This document shows, piece by piece, positions 34,083-43,117 of a stretch of DNA of 44,895 nucleotides. This stretch comes from Beijerinckiaceae bacterium. GTDB taxonomy: Bacteria; Pseudomonadota; Alphaproteobacteria; Rhizobiales; Beijerinckiaceae. The stretch covers positions 1 through 44,895 of the forward strand of contig JAUXWZ010000172.1 of NCBI GenBank assembly GCA_030684835.1, given 5' to 3'. Every line of letters starts with the position of its first letter. Positions within the stretch are counted from its first letter, which is position 1. The translations under genes and the position numbers were made by a program. Under the pieces are notes generated by a model, which saw only the letters and a program-made list of their open reading frames with translations, was not told the DNA's origin and did not search any database.

Positions 34083-36790
34083 TCATTGGGTCACAACGAG
34101 GGCAAGTGGGATCTTCGCAAGAAGCGAAGAAACCGGCATCATTGCCCCGGGTTCGAATATCTGGCCTCCCAATGCGTCAGCAAACTTCATGCTGGCGAGA
34201 TGCGACGGCAACCGGATGAATGTGTCACCCCAGACAGCGGCCGGCGGCAAAAGGTCGGCTGGTTCGTTGCCTAGAAGGTTGAGCGTAAGGCGCGGCGCGA
34301 CGACCACTGCAACGCGCCCTTTATTTTCGATGCGCGCAAAAGCAACGATATGCGAAGCCTTCTCCCCCTCGACCTCCAGCGGCAGGTAGTCACCGACGGT
34401 AAATAATTCCGGCGCTGCGCGCCTCACTTTTAACGCCGCGACAGTGAGCTTTGCCTTCGCACGCCCATCGCGCCAGTGGACCAGGGTCTCTTCGAGGCCA
34501 AGTCCGTCGTTTATTAAGTGCGCCCGCGTCGCGAAATCAACTGCACGACGGTTATCAGGATCGACCAAGCTGAAGTCGTAGAGTTCGGTCCCCTGATAAA
34601 GGTCTGGACCCCCGGCGCAGTTAGCTTGAGCAACGTTTGCGACAGGGAGTTCAAGGCGCCCGCAACAATAAATGGCTGCGAAGCCCGCCAGAAATCGTCG
34701 AGGAAGGATCCCGATTGGGCCGTACTCATCGCGGCCTGCACAAAGGCCGTCAACGCGCGTTCGTAAGGCTCCGCAGGAGCTGTCCAGGATGTATAGCGCT
34801 TGGCTTCGCGCACCGACTTCTGCATGAAGGCCGTGAGGCGAGAGGCAATGGCCGCCCGCGCCACCTCGTCCGCCGGGTCAAAATCAGCCGGTAAGACCCC
34901 CAGGAGCGACTGGTAAAAACCCCACTCGGTCGCTGCATCCGGCGAGTTCAGGCCATCCTCGACAGGCTTTCGGTAAGTACTAAGCTGCTGCGCGGCGCGG
35001 GCGACTATGGCCGCCCAAGTCTCAGGCGCCTCACTCAGCGTGTAAAGCCGGGCGCGGGCGTCTTCGCCGCGCTTGGTGTCGTGGGTCGACGAGGCAAGCA
35101 GCCCTTCAGGCTGATCCTCCACGCGGATACGCATCGCCTCGTGGAAGGAGGCGCCGCCGGCGCCGTAGTGATCCGGCTCGCCACCAACCTCATTCAGCGC
35201 GATCAGGCGGTTGTAGCGGTAGAACACCGTGTCCTCCACGGCCTTCGCCATCACTGCCCCGGTCGTCTGCTGAAAACGGCGGGCGAAGTTTAAGGCGCCG
35301 GTAACGTCCCGGCCGTCCTCGAAGTCGAGCTTCAAAAGGCGTCCTATGAAGTCCACTGGCTCGTCCGCCTCCACCGCGCGCCGGGACTGGGCCACTCGTA
35401 CTGCGCCCTCGATGGTTTCAACATCTTTTTCCGGCGCCCCATCAATGCCTACATAGGTGCGGTAGACCGGCAACGCCGCCGCAACTTCCACAATCGAACG
35501 CGAGATCGCATCCCGGCCGAGATCACGCGTCTCGAGGCCTCGCGCAGCCACGGCAATTGCTTCATCAGTCAGAAACGTAAGTTCCCCGGCGAGATTATGT
35601 GCAAAGATCTCCCGCTTCTGATTGGTAATCATGTGGCGAAGATCTTCGTCCCGGCCTACGAAGCCTACGTAGGTTCTCGTCATTGCATCTTCCTGCGCCG
35701 GGTCGACGTAGAGTCCGGATACCGCTGTTATGAATTCGTAACCTGTGGTCCCTTTAATTGGCCATGAGGTACGCAGTCGCTCGGTACCTGTTAGGATCTT
35801 CTCAACAAGAATCAACGGCGCCTGCCGCACCGAGCGAATCGAGTGCGCGAGCTCAACAAGGTAGTTCTTCGGATCGGCGACGCCGTCGACGTGATCGATG
35901 CGGATACCGTCTACACGGCATTCTCGAACGAGCCGCACCACTGTACGATGACTTTCCTGGAAAACGCGACGTATCTCCTGACGCACGCCGATGAGGTCAG
36001 CGATCTCGAAAAAGCGGCGGTAAGAAAGTTTCTCACGCGCCAGCCGCCACCAGGCGAGTCGCCACGGTTGAGCCTCGTGAAGCTTATGCAGCGCGGCCTT
36101 ATCGGCATTGATCGCGTCAACCGCCCGCGTCAGCGCCGAGCCGAATGCCGCGTCATGGAGTTGCTCGGCAAAACGATCGGCCAGGTCATCCCCGTCGGCC
36201 GGTATGGCGGCTGAAAAGCGGCGCACAAGAACGTCGCGTTCTTCGTGATCCAGCAGCACGAAGACGTGGCTGAATGTGCGTGGATCCAAAGGCAACGAAT
36301 AGCCGGACACGTCGAGGCGCAGCTCCTTGCGCTTCTCGTCAAAGACGATCGCAATATCGCTATCGCGCAAGGCAGCGCCGTAGGGTTTGCCCAGTATGGG
36401 GATGAGAATTTTCTCGGCGTCCCAGGAGATATCGAACGTCTGCGCATGGCGACTTTCCGAACCCCAACGCAGCACGTCTTCCCACCAAGCGTTCCGCTGC
36501 GAAACGCCCATGTGGTTTGGCACGAAATCGAGAATGAGGCCGAGACCTCCCGCCATGAGCGCGTCGCTCATCGCAATGAAGCCCGAATCGCCACCGAGAT
36601 CTTCCTCGAAGCGGTTGTAGTCAACGACATCGTAGCCGTGCGTTGACTCAGGTGAGGCTGCGAAGATTGGCGAGGCATAGAGATGGCTGATGCCGAGCGC
36701 TTGGAGATACGGCACAAGGTCGCGCGCCGTGTCGAAGGTTGTGCCTTCACGAAACTGCAGGCGATACGTGGCGACGAGTGGTCGGTTCAT
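34083..36790 (-). pseudogene. treY: Maltooligosyl trehalose synthase TreY, frameshifted near the 3' end
   Basis: The frame from the ATG at 36790 covers most of a GH13 TreY: STHGYDVVDYNRFEEDLGG, LILDFVPNHMGV, VDGIRIDHVDGVADP, and IKGTTGYEF. Near 34606 the expected [23 protein letters not shown] run is split: this frame gives PGVQTFIRGP and ends at 34514, while the -1 frame reads [20 protein letters not shown] and continues normally to 34083. A CC in place of CCC (one base missing) explains this exactly. If real, the product loses about 160 C-terminal residues, including a conserved GH13 part. TreY turns the reducing end of maltodextrin into a trehalosyl group. ATGA overlap with malQ upstream. 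Confidence 0.88.
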
Positions 36791-38640
36791 GAGATATCCG
36801 GTCGTTCCTCGCGCATGGCGCGAGCCATCCTCTTAAAGCGGGGACCGCCGCCCAAATCCTCAATGGGCACTTCAGAGCGAATGCGCCAGTTTGGGTATTC
36901 GTTGGTTGTGCCAGGAAGGTTGGCCTGCCGGGCCGACATCAGCGCATCCTCCAGCTGAACCGCAAACAGGACGGCCGTCGCACGTGCGCCGAACCGGTGG
37001 ATCGCGATGGCAAGATCTTCATCCAGGGAAGCGGGCAATTCGCTCCCAGGTAACAGAGCGCTCGCATATCTTGGGTCGAGCAGACTCTCGTGGTTCAACG
37101 CTTCAAGTACAGCGCGCTTATCTCGCTCGCGCGACAAAGCCTCTCGCGAGCTTGCCTCGTCCGTCTGCCGCCCCGTTTCGGCGCGAAGCTTGATGTCGCT
37201 GCCGACCCACCAACCCGCCAGGGTCGCCAGGTCGTGGGTCGAGATGCAGGCGAGCGCATGCACAGGATACTGGGCCGGGGGCGTAAAGGCGCCGGACTCG
37301 ACGCGCTCGAAGTTCAATACTCGATAGGAAAGGATGTTTGCGGCCTCCATCGCAGGGCGGAAGCCCGCCGGCACCGTGCCAAGGTCCTCGCCAATGACGA
37401 TAGCGCCAAACTCGCGGGAAGCTTTGGCGACTGCATCGATCATCGCGCCCAACGGATATCTCACGTAGCCGCCGCCCGCAGGCTTGCCGCTGGCGGGAAC
37501 CCACCAGAGCCGTGCCAGCCCCATGGCGTGGTCAATTCGCATTGCACCGGCATGGTGCATGATCGCACGGTACGCATCCGTGAGCGGTTGGTACTTTCGT
37601 GACGCGAGCGCCTCCGGCGAGAGTGGCGCAATCCCCCAGTCCTGACCTTCAGAATTATACATATCTGGCGGCGAACCCACGCGGGCGTCGCGAACCGCCA
37701 ATTCCGGGTCGGCCCAGGTCTCGGCGCCGTCAGGCGCGACGCCGACGGCAAAGTCGAGATATAGGCCTATCCGCATGCCAGCGCGCTTGGCGCGCACGTG
37801 GGCTTCACCGAGCTGTCCGTCAGCAACAAACTGCAACCATTCATGAAAGCGAATATCGTCCTCATGTTCTGCCTCGAAGCGTGAGACCGCGTCGCCACGG
37901 CGGTTTTGTAGGTCACCCGGCCAGCCATGCCAACCGGCATGGCCTCCAGCCCGAACTTCGTGCGCGGAGATCGCTTCGAAAAGCGCAAAGGAGCGCAAGG
38001 CGTCGCCGTTCTCCTGACGGAAACCTTCGAAGCCATCTTCTGTGTGCGATCTCCCCGATTGCGCCTCGAAAACGCGTCGCAAGGCGGCCGCCTTCACACG
38101 GCCTACCGCGGCATAATCGAGAAGGTCGCCACCAAGCCGCGCGAATGCGGCCGGTTCACCCTTCCTGATGCTTTCAATCGCTTCGTCACCGCCATCCAAG
38201 CGATCGATTGCTATGTAGAACGGATTCAGGAAACGACGGGTCGATGGCGAATACGGGCTGAACCGGCCGGGATCAGAGAAAAACAGGCTATGCAATGGGT
38301 TCACGCCAAGGAAGGCGGCGCCCGCTTCAGCCGCGACTTCTGCGAGGCTCGCCAGATCCCCAAAATCTCCGATGCCCAAATTGCGCGATGAACGCAGGGA
38401 ATAAAGCTGGCAGGTTATTCCCCACACGCGTCGACCTTGCATCTCGCTCGGCAGCTCACAAGACGAGGTCGGCTCGGCCTCCTCAAAAACGCCCGGAAAC
38501 CCTTCGGCCGGGTCGATCTTCAGGACCTTCAACAGCTCACGCGTTGCATCATCAGAAATATCAACAGGATCGCCCTGCTGGGACACATACTGCGTTTGTA
38601 TCCCATGGCTCTGTGCGAGCTCTTTAAGCGATTTATTCAT
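36787..38640 (-). CDS. malQ: 4-alpha-glucanotransferase (amylomaltase, GH77)
   Basis: 617 residues. The GH77 catalytic set is visible: nucleophile Asp in AMRIDHAMGLARLWWVP, acid/base Glu in IVIGEDLGTVP, and the third Asp in CISTHDLATLAGWW. Upstream are LYSLRSSRNLGIGDFGDL and LPGTTNEYPNWR. The N-terminal extension (about residues 1-65, ISDDATRELLKVL) is the usual extra domain of proteobacterial MalQ. It disproportionates maltooligosaccharides in the cytoplasm, supplying longer chains for TreY and TreZ. Its start overlaps the treZ stop by eight nt and its stop overlaps the treY start (ATGA), so the three are one operon. Confidence 0.92.
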   Translation of the reverse strand: MNKSLKELAQSHGIQTQYVSQQGDPVDISDDATRELLKVLKIDPAEGFPGVFEEAEPTSSCELPSEMQGRRVWGITCQLYSLRSSRNLGIGDFGDLASLAEVAAEAGAAFLGVNPLHSLFFSDPGRFSPYSPSTRRFLNPFYIAIDRLDGGDEAIESIRKGEPAAFARLGGDLLDYAAVGRVKAAALRRVFEAQSGRSHTEDGFEGFRQENGDALRSFALFEAISAHEVRAGGHAGWHGWPGDLQNRRGDAVSRFEAEHEDDIRFHEWLQFVADGQLGEAHVRAKRAGMRIGLYLDFAVGVAPDGAETWADPELAVRDARVGSPPDMYNSEGQDWGIAPLSPEALASRKYQPLTDAYRAIMHHAGAMRIDHAMGLARLWWVPASGKPAGGGYVRYPLGAMIDAVAKASREFGAIVIGEDLGTVPAGFRPAMEAANILSYRVLNFERVESGAFTPPAQYPVHALACISTHDLATLAGWWVGSDIKLRAETGRQTDEASSREALSRERDKRAVLEALNHESLLDPRYASALLPGSELPASLDEDLAIAIHRFGARATAVLFAVQLEDALMSARQANLPGTTNEYPNWRIRSEVPIEDLGGGPRFKRMARAMREERPDIS

Positions 38641-40507
38641 TTGTGAATGCCGCGATCAAGGGCGCCTCGGCCAGGCAAAAGACAATTGTCCAAGCCGGCA
38701 CGACGCCCTGCTTCAACTCCTCGAGTGCAGCGCGATGATTGGAATAGACGAGCTCAGCCCGCTTGATTTCTTGAACATGGGCTCTGTCGTTTACTGTCCA
38801 AGTGCGGTCGCCGAGATTTGCAAAGAGGTGATAAACCTTGCCATCGCCAAGCTGCCAGGCGACTGCAAAGGCACGCTCCTCGACGAGCGCTGCACCGCAT
38901 TCACCGCTTGCGGCCTCCAGTAACGGCATCAGCTTTTTGTGACGGGCCTGCAGCAGCTCTTGCGTAACCTGCAAGCGCCGGCGCTGGATTGGTCGTCGCA
39001 TTTGCGTCCAATCCAGCTTTGAGTCCAGGAAGGTTGCCTCGTCGTTCGGGTCCGGGAAGACGTCGATCGCGTGCTCGTCCTCAAAGGCGGAGAAGCCACG
39101 AAACTCCTCTTTGCGGCCCTTTGAAACGGCTCGACCAAGTTCGCCATGGAAATCCGTGAAAAAGCAAAATGAGTTGGTGTCGCCGAATTCCTCGCCTTGA
39201 AACATCAAGGGGATTTGCGGCGACAGGAGTAAAATCGCCTGAAGGCAATCGTAAGCGCGCGCCGAACATAAGGAGCGGAGGCGGTCACCGAAGGCTCGGT
39301 TGCCAATCTGGTCGTGGTTCTGAATGAAATGCACGAAAGCCGTGGGAGGCAAGCTCGCGGAGGCCGATCCAACGTTTTTATCACGATATCTGGAATGGTG
39401 TCCCTGGAAGACAAAACCGGTTGCGAGCGCCCGCGCCATTTGTTCGGCGCTCTGCGTGTCGTAGTCCTGATAATAGCTTTCCTGCTCGTTGGTGGCCATC
39501 ACATGAGCAGTATGGTGGAAGTCATCGTTCCACTCGCCCGAGACCAGAGGGATTGAGCCATCGGCCGCTCGCTCGATGTGCCAAGTGATGTTTCGGTCGT
39601 CTTCAGTTGTGATGTGAACATGCCGGTCCGTGATTGCTTCCCGCACGCGAGTGGCAAGTTCCTTCACCAACGGCGGATCAATGGTGTCCTTAATGGAATC
39701 GACGGCGTCCAGGCGCAGTCCGTCGAGGCGATACTCCTCAAGCCAGAAAAGTGCGTTCTCGATCATGAATTGGCGCACCGGCTCCATGTCATAAGCAATG
39801 GCCGAGCCCCAGGGTGTATGGATGTCTTGATGGAAGAATTCCGGAACGTAAGAGTGGAGGTAGTTTCCGTCCGGTCCGAAGTGATTGTAGACCACATCGA
39901 GAAAGACCATGAGGCCACGCGCATGCGCGGCGTCAACGAACCGCTTCAGTCCCTCCGAGCCCCCGTATGCGCGGTGTGGACAGTAAAGGAGCACGCCGTC
40001 ATAACCCCAGCCCCGCTCGCCGCTGAACTGAGCAATTGGCAATAGCTCGATCGCCGTGACGCCGGTCCGCTTGAGGTGGTCCAGCTTGCCGATGATTGCT
40101 TCGAATGTGCCCTCGGTAGTGAACGTTCCAGTGTGAAGCTCGTAGGATACGGTCTCGTGCCACGGGCGACCCTTCCAGTCCGCGGTCTGCCACTCATAGC
40201 GGCGCGGGTCGACCAGCTTGGACAGACCATGCACGCCGCTCATCTGCTCTCGCGCAGCCGGATCAGGAACAATGTTGCCGCCATCGACGCGAAACCCATA
40301 AGGCGAGCCGGGTTGCACTTTGTCCGATATTAGTTGCCACCAGCCGCCCTCGTCTTTCTGCATCGGCCAGAAGTGCTGTGCTTCCGTCTCACCGGTGACC
40401 AGCTCGACGTGCGTGGCGCCCGGCGCCCAAAGTCGGCAACTGGTTCCGGTCTCATCGTAGTTTGCGCCCCAGCTCGTTTTGAACGAGAATGTCTTGCTGC
40501 AGTCCAT
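38633..40507 (-). CDS. treZ: Malto-oligosyltrehalose trehalohydrolase
   Basis: 624 residues from the ATG at 40507, with GGAG about seven nt upstream; the frame is open 33 codons further but that leader is Arg/Cys-rich. An N-terminal CBM48/E-set domain (SCRLWAPGATHVELV) precedes a GH13 barrel: VFLDVVYNHFGPDG, nucleophile Asp in LDGLRLDAVDSI, acid/base Glu in HITTEDDRN, and FIQNHDQIGN. The MFQGEEFGDTNSF block is also typical. TreZ releases trehalose from maltooligosyl-trehalose, completing the TreY/TreZ route. It is first gene of the treZ-malQ-treY operon. No treX/glgX debranching gene is in the window. Confidence 0.92.
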   Translation of the reverse strand: MDCSKTFSFKTSWGANYDETGTSCRLWAPGATHVELVTGETEAQHFWPMQKDEGGWWQLISDKVQPGSPYGFRVDGGNIVPDPAAREQMSGVHGLSKLVDPRRYEWQTADWKGRPWHETVSYELHTGTFTTEGTFEAIIGKLDHLKRTGVTAIELLPIAQFSGERGWGYDGVLLYCPHRAYGGSEGLKRFVDAAHARGLMVFLDVVYNHFGPDGNYLHSYVPEFFHQDIHTPWGSAIAYDMEPVRQFMIENALFWLEEYRLDGLRLDAVDSIKDTIDPPLVKELATRVREAITDRHVHITTEDDRNITWHIERAADGSIPLVSGEWNDDFHHTAHVMATNEQESYYQDYDTQSAEQMARALATGFVFQGHHSRYRDKNVGSASASLPPTAFVHFIQNHDQIGNRAFGDRLRSLCSARAYDCLQAILLLSPQIPLMFQGEEFGDTNSFCFFTDFHGELGRAVSKGRKEEFRGFSAFEDEHAIDVFPDPNDEATFLDSKLDWTQMRRPIQRRRLQVTQELLQARHKKLMPLLEAASGECGAALVEERAFAVAWQLGDGKVYHLFANLGDRTWTVNDRAHVQEIKRAELVYSNHRAALEELKQGVVPAWTIVFCLAEAPLIAAFTNE

Positions 40508-41090
40508 TATCAGCTCCACTTCGCGGTCTGAGCCTTTGCCGCAGCTGTAGAAAAAGTCGCAGTTTTGAGTCGCACGCATAACGCGCAAGGCGCGCTTTAG
40601 TCGCAAATGTGATGCAGCGCGCCGAACAAAACCTCAGCGCGGTTGTTCGGCCATTGGTTCGCCTGCAGGACTCGAGGCCGCGATTTTGATCCGTGTATGC
40701 AGGTATCTCAACTTGCCCAACAATGGCGTGATCATTGAAGAGCGGGGCACGCCGCGCATACGAGACGAGCGCTGCGACGCAGCGCCGCTCGACTGCGTCT
40801 GCCGGCCATGTCCGCAGTTCTGTCATGAGACCTCTACGCGCAACGGTGGCGCTTTAGGCATTTCGTTTTTTGGGAGGACATGAGCCAACAGTAAGCTCAG
40901 CAATGCGAGCAAGAAGTCTTTGCGCCGCAGCGTTTTCCCACAAGCAGATCGCCGCACATGCGCGCGACCAAAACGAAACGAAATGCGATTTTTATTCTGT
41001 CGCTAGGAAAGGTTCGCGCTGGCAGCCCCCCCTCATTGCTTTTCCGCCCGGAAGGACCCGCGCGATTGCGCCTGACTTCCTTTCGATGCG
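40508..41090. other. Boundary stretch between trehalose operon and mobile-type genes
   Basis: About 580 bases with no supported gene. The treZ promoter is expected in its left part. No tRNA, integrase or obvious attachment repeat was seen. Confidence 0.5.
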
Positions 41091-41324
41091 CTAGATGTCG
41101 CGCCGGATCGGGCGTCGGTGTTGCACGGCGTTGAACAGCCGCCGTAGCGCGAACGAGCGCGCGATGCTGACCATTGTGAACACAGCGCCCATCTGCAGGT
41201 TCTGCTCCAGCGTCGTGTGCAAGCCGAACATCGGAAAGATCAGGATCTGCGTGACAACCGCTACGCCGTAACCGACGACAACGTTCGTCACTGACTCAAC
41301 GAGCGACATCCATCGCGACTGCAT
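41091..41324 (-). CDS. DUF7220-type small membrane protein
   Basis: 77 residues from the ATG at 41324; the longer frame to 41483 would run through a strong terminator hairpin and is rejected. The protein reads SRWMSLVESVTNVVVGYGVA, a hydrophobic helix, FPMFGLHTTLEQNLQMGAVF, then SIARSFALRRLFNAV. This is the compact two-helix pattern I recall for DUF7220, small proteins found in alphaproteobacterial prophages and other mobile elements. Function unknown. It lies beyond the terminator at 41445-41479, so it probably has its own promoter or depends on read-through. Confidence 0.7.
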   Translation of the reverse strand: MQSRWMSLVESVTNVVVGYGVAVVTQILIFPMFGLHTTLEQNLQMGAVFTMVSIARSFALRRLFNAVQHRRPIRRDI

Positions 41325-41444
41325 CAGGCGGCATCCAGTGGTCAGGCACAGAAGATCGCAGCACGCATCTGCGACGCGCCGGCGCACGTTGTCGTCCGCG
41401 ATGACCACGACATGCATGTTGCGTCTGTGAGACAATAGCTGCTT

Positions 41445-41479
41445 GAAAAAGAAAACGCCCGGAGAGATGATCTCCGGGC
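41445..41479 (-). terminator. Strong intrinsic terminator
   Basis: A perfect 9-bp stem GCCCGGAGA / TCTCCGGGC with a 5-nt loop (41457-41479). On the minus strand it is followed by UUUUCUUUUU. It lies 137 nt past the stop of the 186-residue hypothetical gene and ends the helicase-RuvC-hypothetical transcript. Confidence 0.85.
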
Positions 41480-41615
41480 GCAATTCTCAGCTTCCTATTT
41501 CGGAACTTTTATGCCCGTTGCAGACTCGCGTCAACGAAAAGATCACGCTCACATGAAGATTTCTCACACTCCGTACTCACGAAACGTGTTTTTAGTATTA
41601 GTGCTGACCAAATGA

Positions 41616-42176
41616 TCATTCCAAACGGAACAATCGCACAAGCGAATTCAGCGCAAGCCGCAGATTGCCGATGTCTTCCTGCGGCCAGCGGATCGCGTCC
41701 TCATCAACGCACACGATGCGATAGATCAGCAGCGTCGGCCTTCGACCCGCGGAGAAGCGATGCTCGCGGTCGCAATCATCGAGCGCGTCAGTGGCGGCCT
41801 CAAACCGGCGTTTCAGTTTCTCGATCACTTCGAGCAAAGGCTCGCTGGGGCTTGATCCGAAAATGCCCTCGTTGATCAGCAGGCCTGCGATCGAGGCCGG
41901 GCTTGGCGCAGGCAATCCCAACACGGCATGGTGGCGCTGGTAGAGCTCGGCAAACGCCGAGCCAGCCTGATATTGGGCATTGCTGATGATCTCGTGAAAG
42001 GCGAGCCGGCCGAGCGCTGTTCCAAGTCGCGGGTCACGTGCCTGCGGCGCGCTGACGCCATAGTGACGCTGGCGGGCGCCAATGACGGTCGACATGGCCT
42101 CGCGTTCGGTCTCCCCGCGCACCCGTTTTCCCGATGGATAGCGCTGGCCGGGCTTGCGTTTGCGGCCGCGGATCAT
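41616..42176 (-). CDS. Hypothetical protein of the mobile-element early module
   Basis: 186 residues from the ATG at 42176, whose ATGA overlaps the stop of the RuvC-like frame; starts further upstream lie inside that gene. A basic N-terminus (MIRGRKRKPGQRYPSGKRVR) precedes a helical body (LAFHEIISNAQYQAGSAFAE and ATDALDDCDREHRF) and a C-terminal strand-rich part. No known domain was recognised. Gene order next to a RuvC-like nuclease and a primase/helicase suggests a role in phage or element DNA replication. It is followed by the terminator at 41445-41479. Confidence 0.75.
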   Translation of the reverse strand: MIRGRKRKPGQRYPSGKRVRGETEREAMSTVIGARQRHYGVSAPQARDPRLGTALGRLAFHEIISNAQYQAGSAFAELYQRHHAVLGLPAPSPASIAGLLINEGIFGSSPSEPLLEVIEKLKRRFEAATDALDDCDREHRFSAGRRPTLLIYRIVCVDEDAIRWPQEDIGNLRLALNSLVRLFRLE

Positions 42177-42711
42177 CGCACGCCTCCCTTGGTCTCGATC
42201 GCCCATAGCAGGATCGCGATGGCGTCGGCTTCGTTGTCGTCGGAAGGCGAGAACCCGCGCGCGCGCACAGCCGCAATTAAGCCGCCTTGTCGGCGTTGCC
42301 CTTGCCGGTAACGAACCGTTTGATCGTGCCGACCGGCGTTCCCTGGTAGGCGACATCCTGCTGCTCGCACCAAGCAGTCAGGGTGGCGAGGAAGCCGCCA
42401 TAGAGGTGCGCGGCGTCCGTGCCGATGTGCCGGCGCACTTCCTCGAAGTGGATGGATGCAAGCGGCCCCGCGTCCTTGCCGAGCTGATCGAGCCAAGCGC
42501 GAAAGCGCACATACCGCATGCCGCCGCCATCATAGCGGCTCGGCCGAAAGGACACCGTGCCGCTGGTGATCAGGTCGTCACTGGTGCGCAGCGCCCATCC
42601 GGTGGTCGTGCCGAGATCGAGGGCGAGGATGGCGCCGTGCGTCAAACTTAGGATGGGGATCGCGGGCGGGCTTGCATTGGCGGCAGGCAGAGTCAGAGTC
42701 ATCGAAGCCAT
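42173..42711 (-). pseudogene. RuvC-like Holliday-junction nuclease, frameshifted
   Basis: The start is the ATG at 42711 with CGGAG about eight to ten nt upstream. RuvC-fold acidic residues: first Asp in AILALDLGTTTGWAL, Glu in ASIHFEEVRRH. The frame ends at a TAA after GKGNADKAA (42277-42279). The expected continuation, LIAAVRARGFSPSDDNEADA with the last catalytic Asp and then IAILLWAIETKGGVR, is in the -1 frame to 42173. One base seems missing near 42280-42282. The family (crossover junction endodeoxyribonuclease RuvC-like) resolves branched DNA in phage and plasmid modules. The end of the continued frame overlaps the next gene by ATGA, supporting that the two frames were one gene. Confidence 0.85.
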
Positions 42712-42827
42712 GGGTGGTCTCCGTCCAAAGGGGATGTGTTCGTGGTGGATGACGACGGCGGTCACTGGCTTGGCGGTTGGGGCCGCCGTCGTCTGATCAG
42801 GTCCGACCCGGTGGGCGAAAGTCGCCC

Positions 42828-42875
42828 GGGGTAGGTGGTGAGCCTCCCGCGTCTAGCGGGGAGGCTACCTACCCC
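42828..42875 (-). promoter_or_regulatory. Long hairpin upstream of the RuvC-like gene
   Basis: The outer arms GGGGTAGGT and ACCTACCCC enclose inner arms AGCCTCCCGC and GCGGGGAGGCT with a GTCTA loop. It ends about 117 nt before the RuvC-like start. It has no U tract, so is not a clear terminator; it may be an mRNA structure or part of an origin. Confidence 0.5.
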
Positions 42876-42889
42876 TTAGGGTAGGAAAA

Positions 42890-43098
42890 TCCGAAATCTG
42901 AAATCTGCCCACAAGAGACTGATTTTGTTTGGCAAAGACCAGATTTCGGAGCAGATTTCGGAAGGTTGTTTTCGCAACCTGGAAAGCACCTCGTAAGTGT
43001 TTGAAATATCAGCAAAAAGCCCAGATTTCAGATTTCGGACGGGGAGCAGATTTTGCGAAATCTGGCCCAGATTTCGGAAAATACGGGCAGATTTCGGA
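42890..43098. repeat. Iteron-like CAGATTTCGGA repeat array
   Basis: The 11-mer CAGATTTCGGA occurs exactly at 42940, 42952, 43029, 43068 and 43088 (plus) and inverted at 42890-42900. Shorter or degenerate copies lie at 42899-42907 (inverted), 43022, 43047 and 43055-43065 (inverted). That makes about ten copies in 210 bases, between the primase/helicase gene and the RuvC-like gene. Such iterated sites beside a replication gene are typical of replication origins or repressor operators. A minus-strand frame (42876-43121, ATGA-coupled to the helicase) runs through it, but its composition follows the repeats and I do not call it a gene. Confidence 0.7.
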
Positions 43099-43117
43099 CG
43101 CCCTCCGTGACCGCGGA

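Noticed and set aside
34140-34160. tRNA-like T-arm string (gggttcgaat)
   Set aside because: It lies inside the treY coding frame, and no acceptor stem or anticodon arm can be drawn around it.
34600-34612. Programmed -1 frameshifting in treY (and likewise in mpg and the ruvC-like gene)
   Set aside because: None of the three sites has a canonical X-XXY-YYZ slippery heptamer, and the genes are not of types that use programmed shifts. Indels are simpler.
40452-40826. 124-codon minus-strand frame overlapping the treZ start
   Set aside because: It overlaps the treZ start region in another frame and has no domain; the treZ reading is far better supported.
42890-43098. CRISPR array
   Set aside because: The repeats are only 11 bases, irregularly spaced, partly inverted and partly overlapping, and no cas genes are present.
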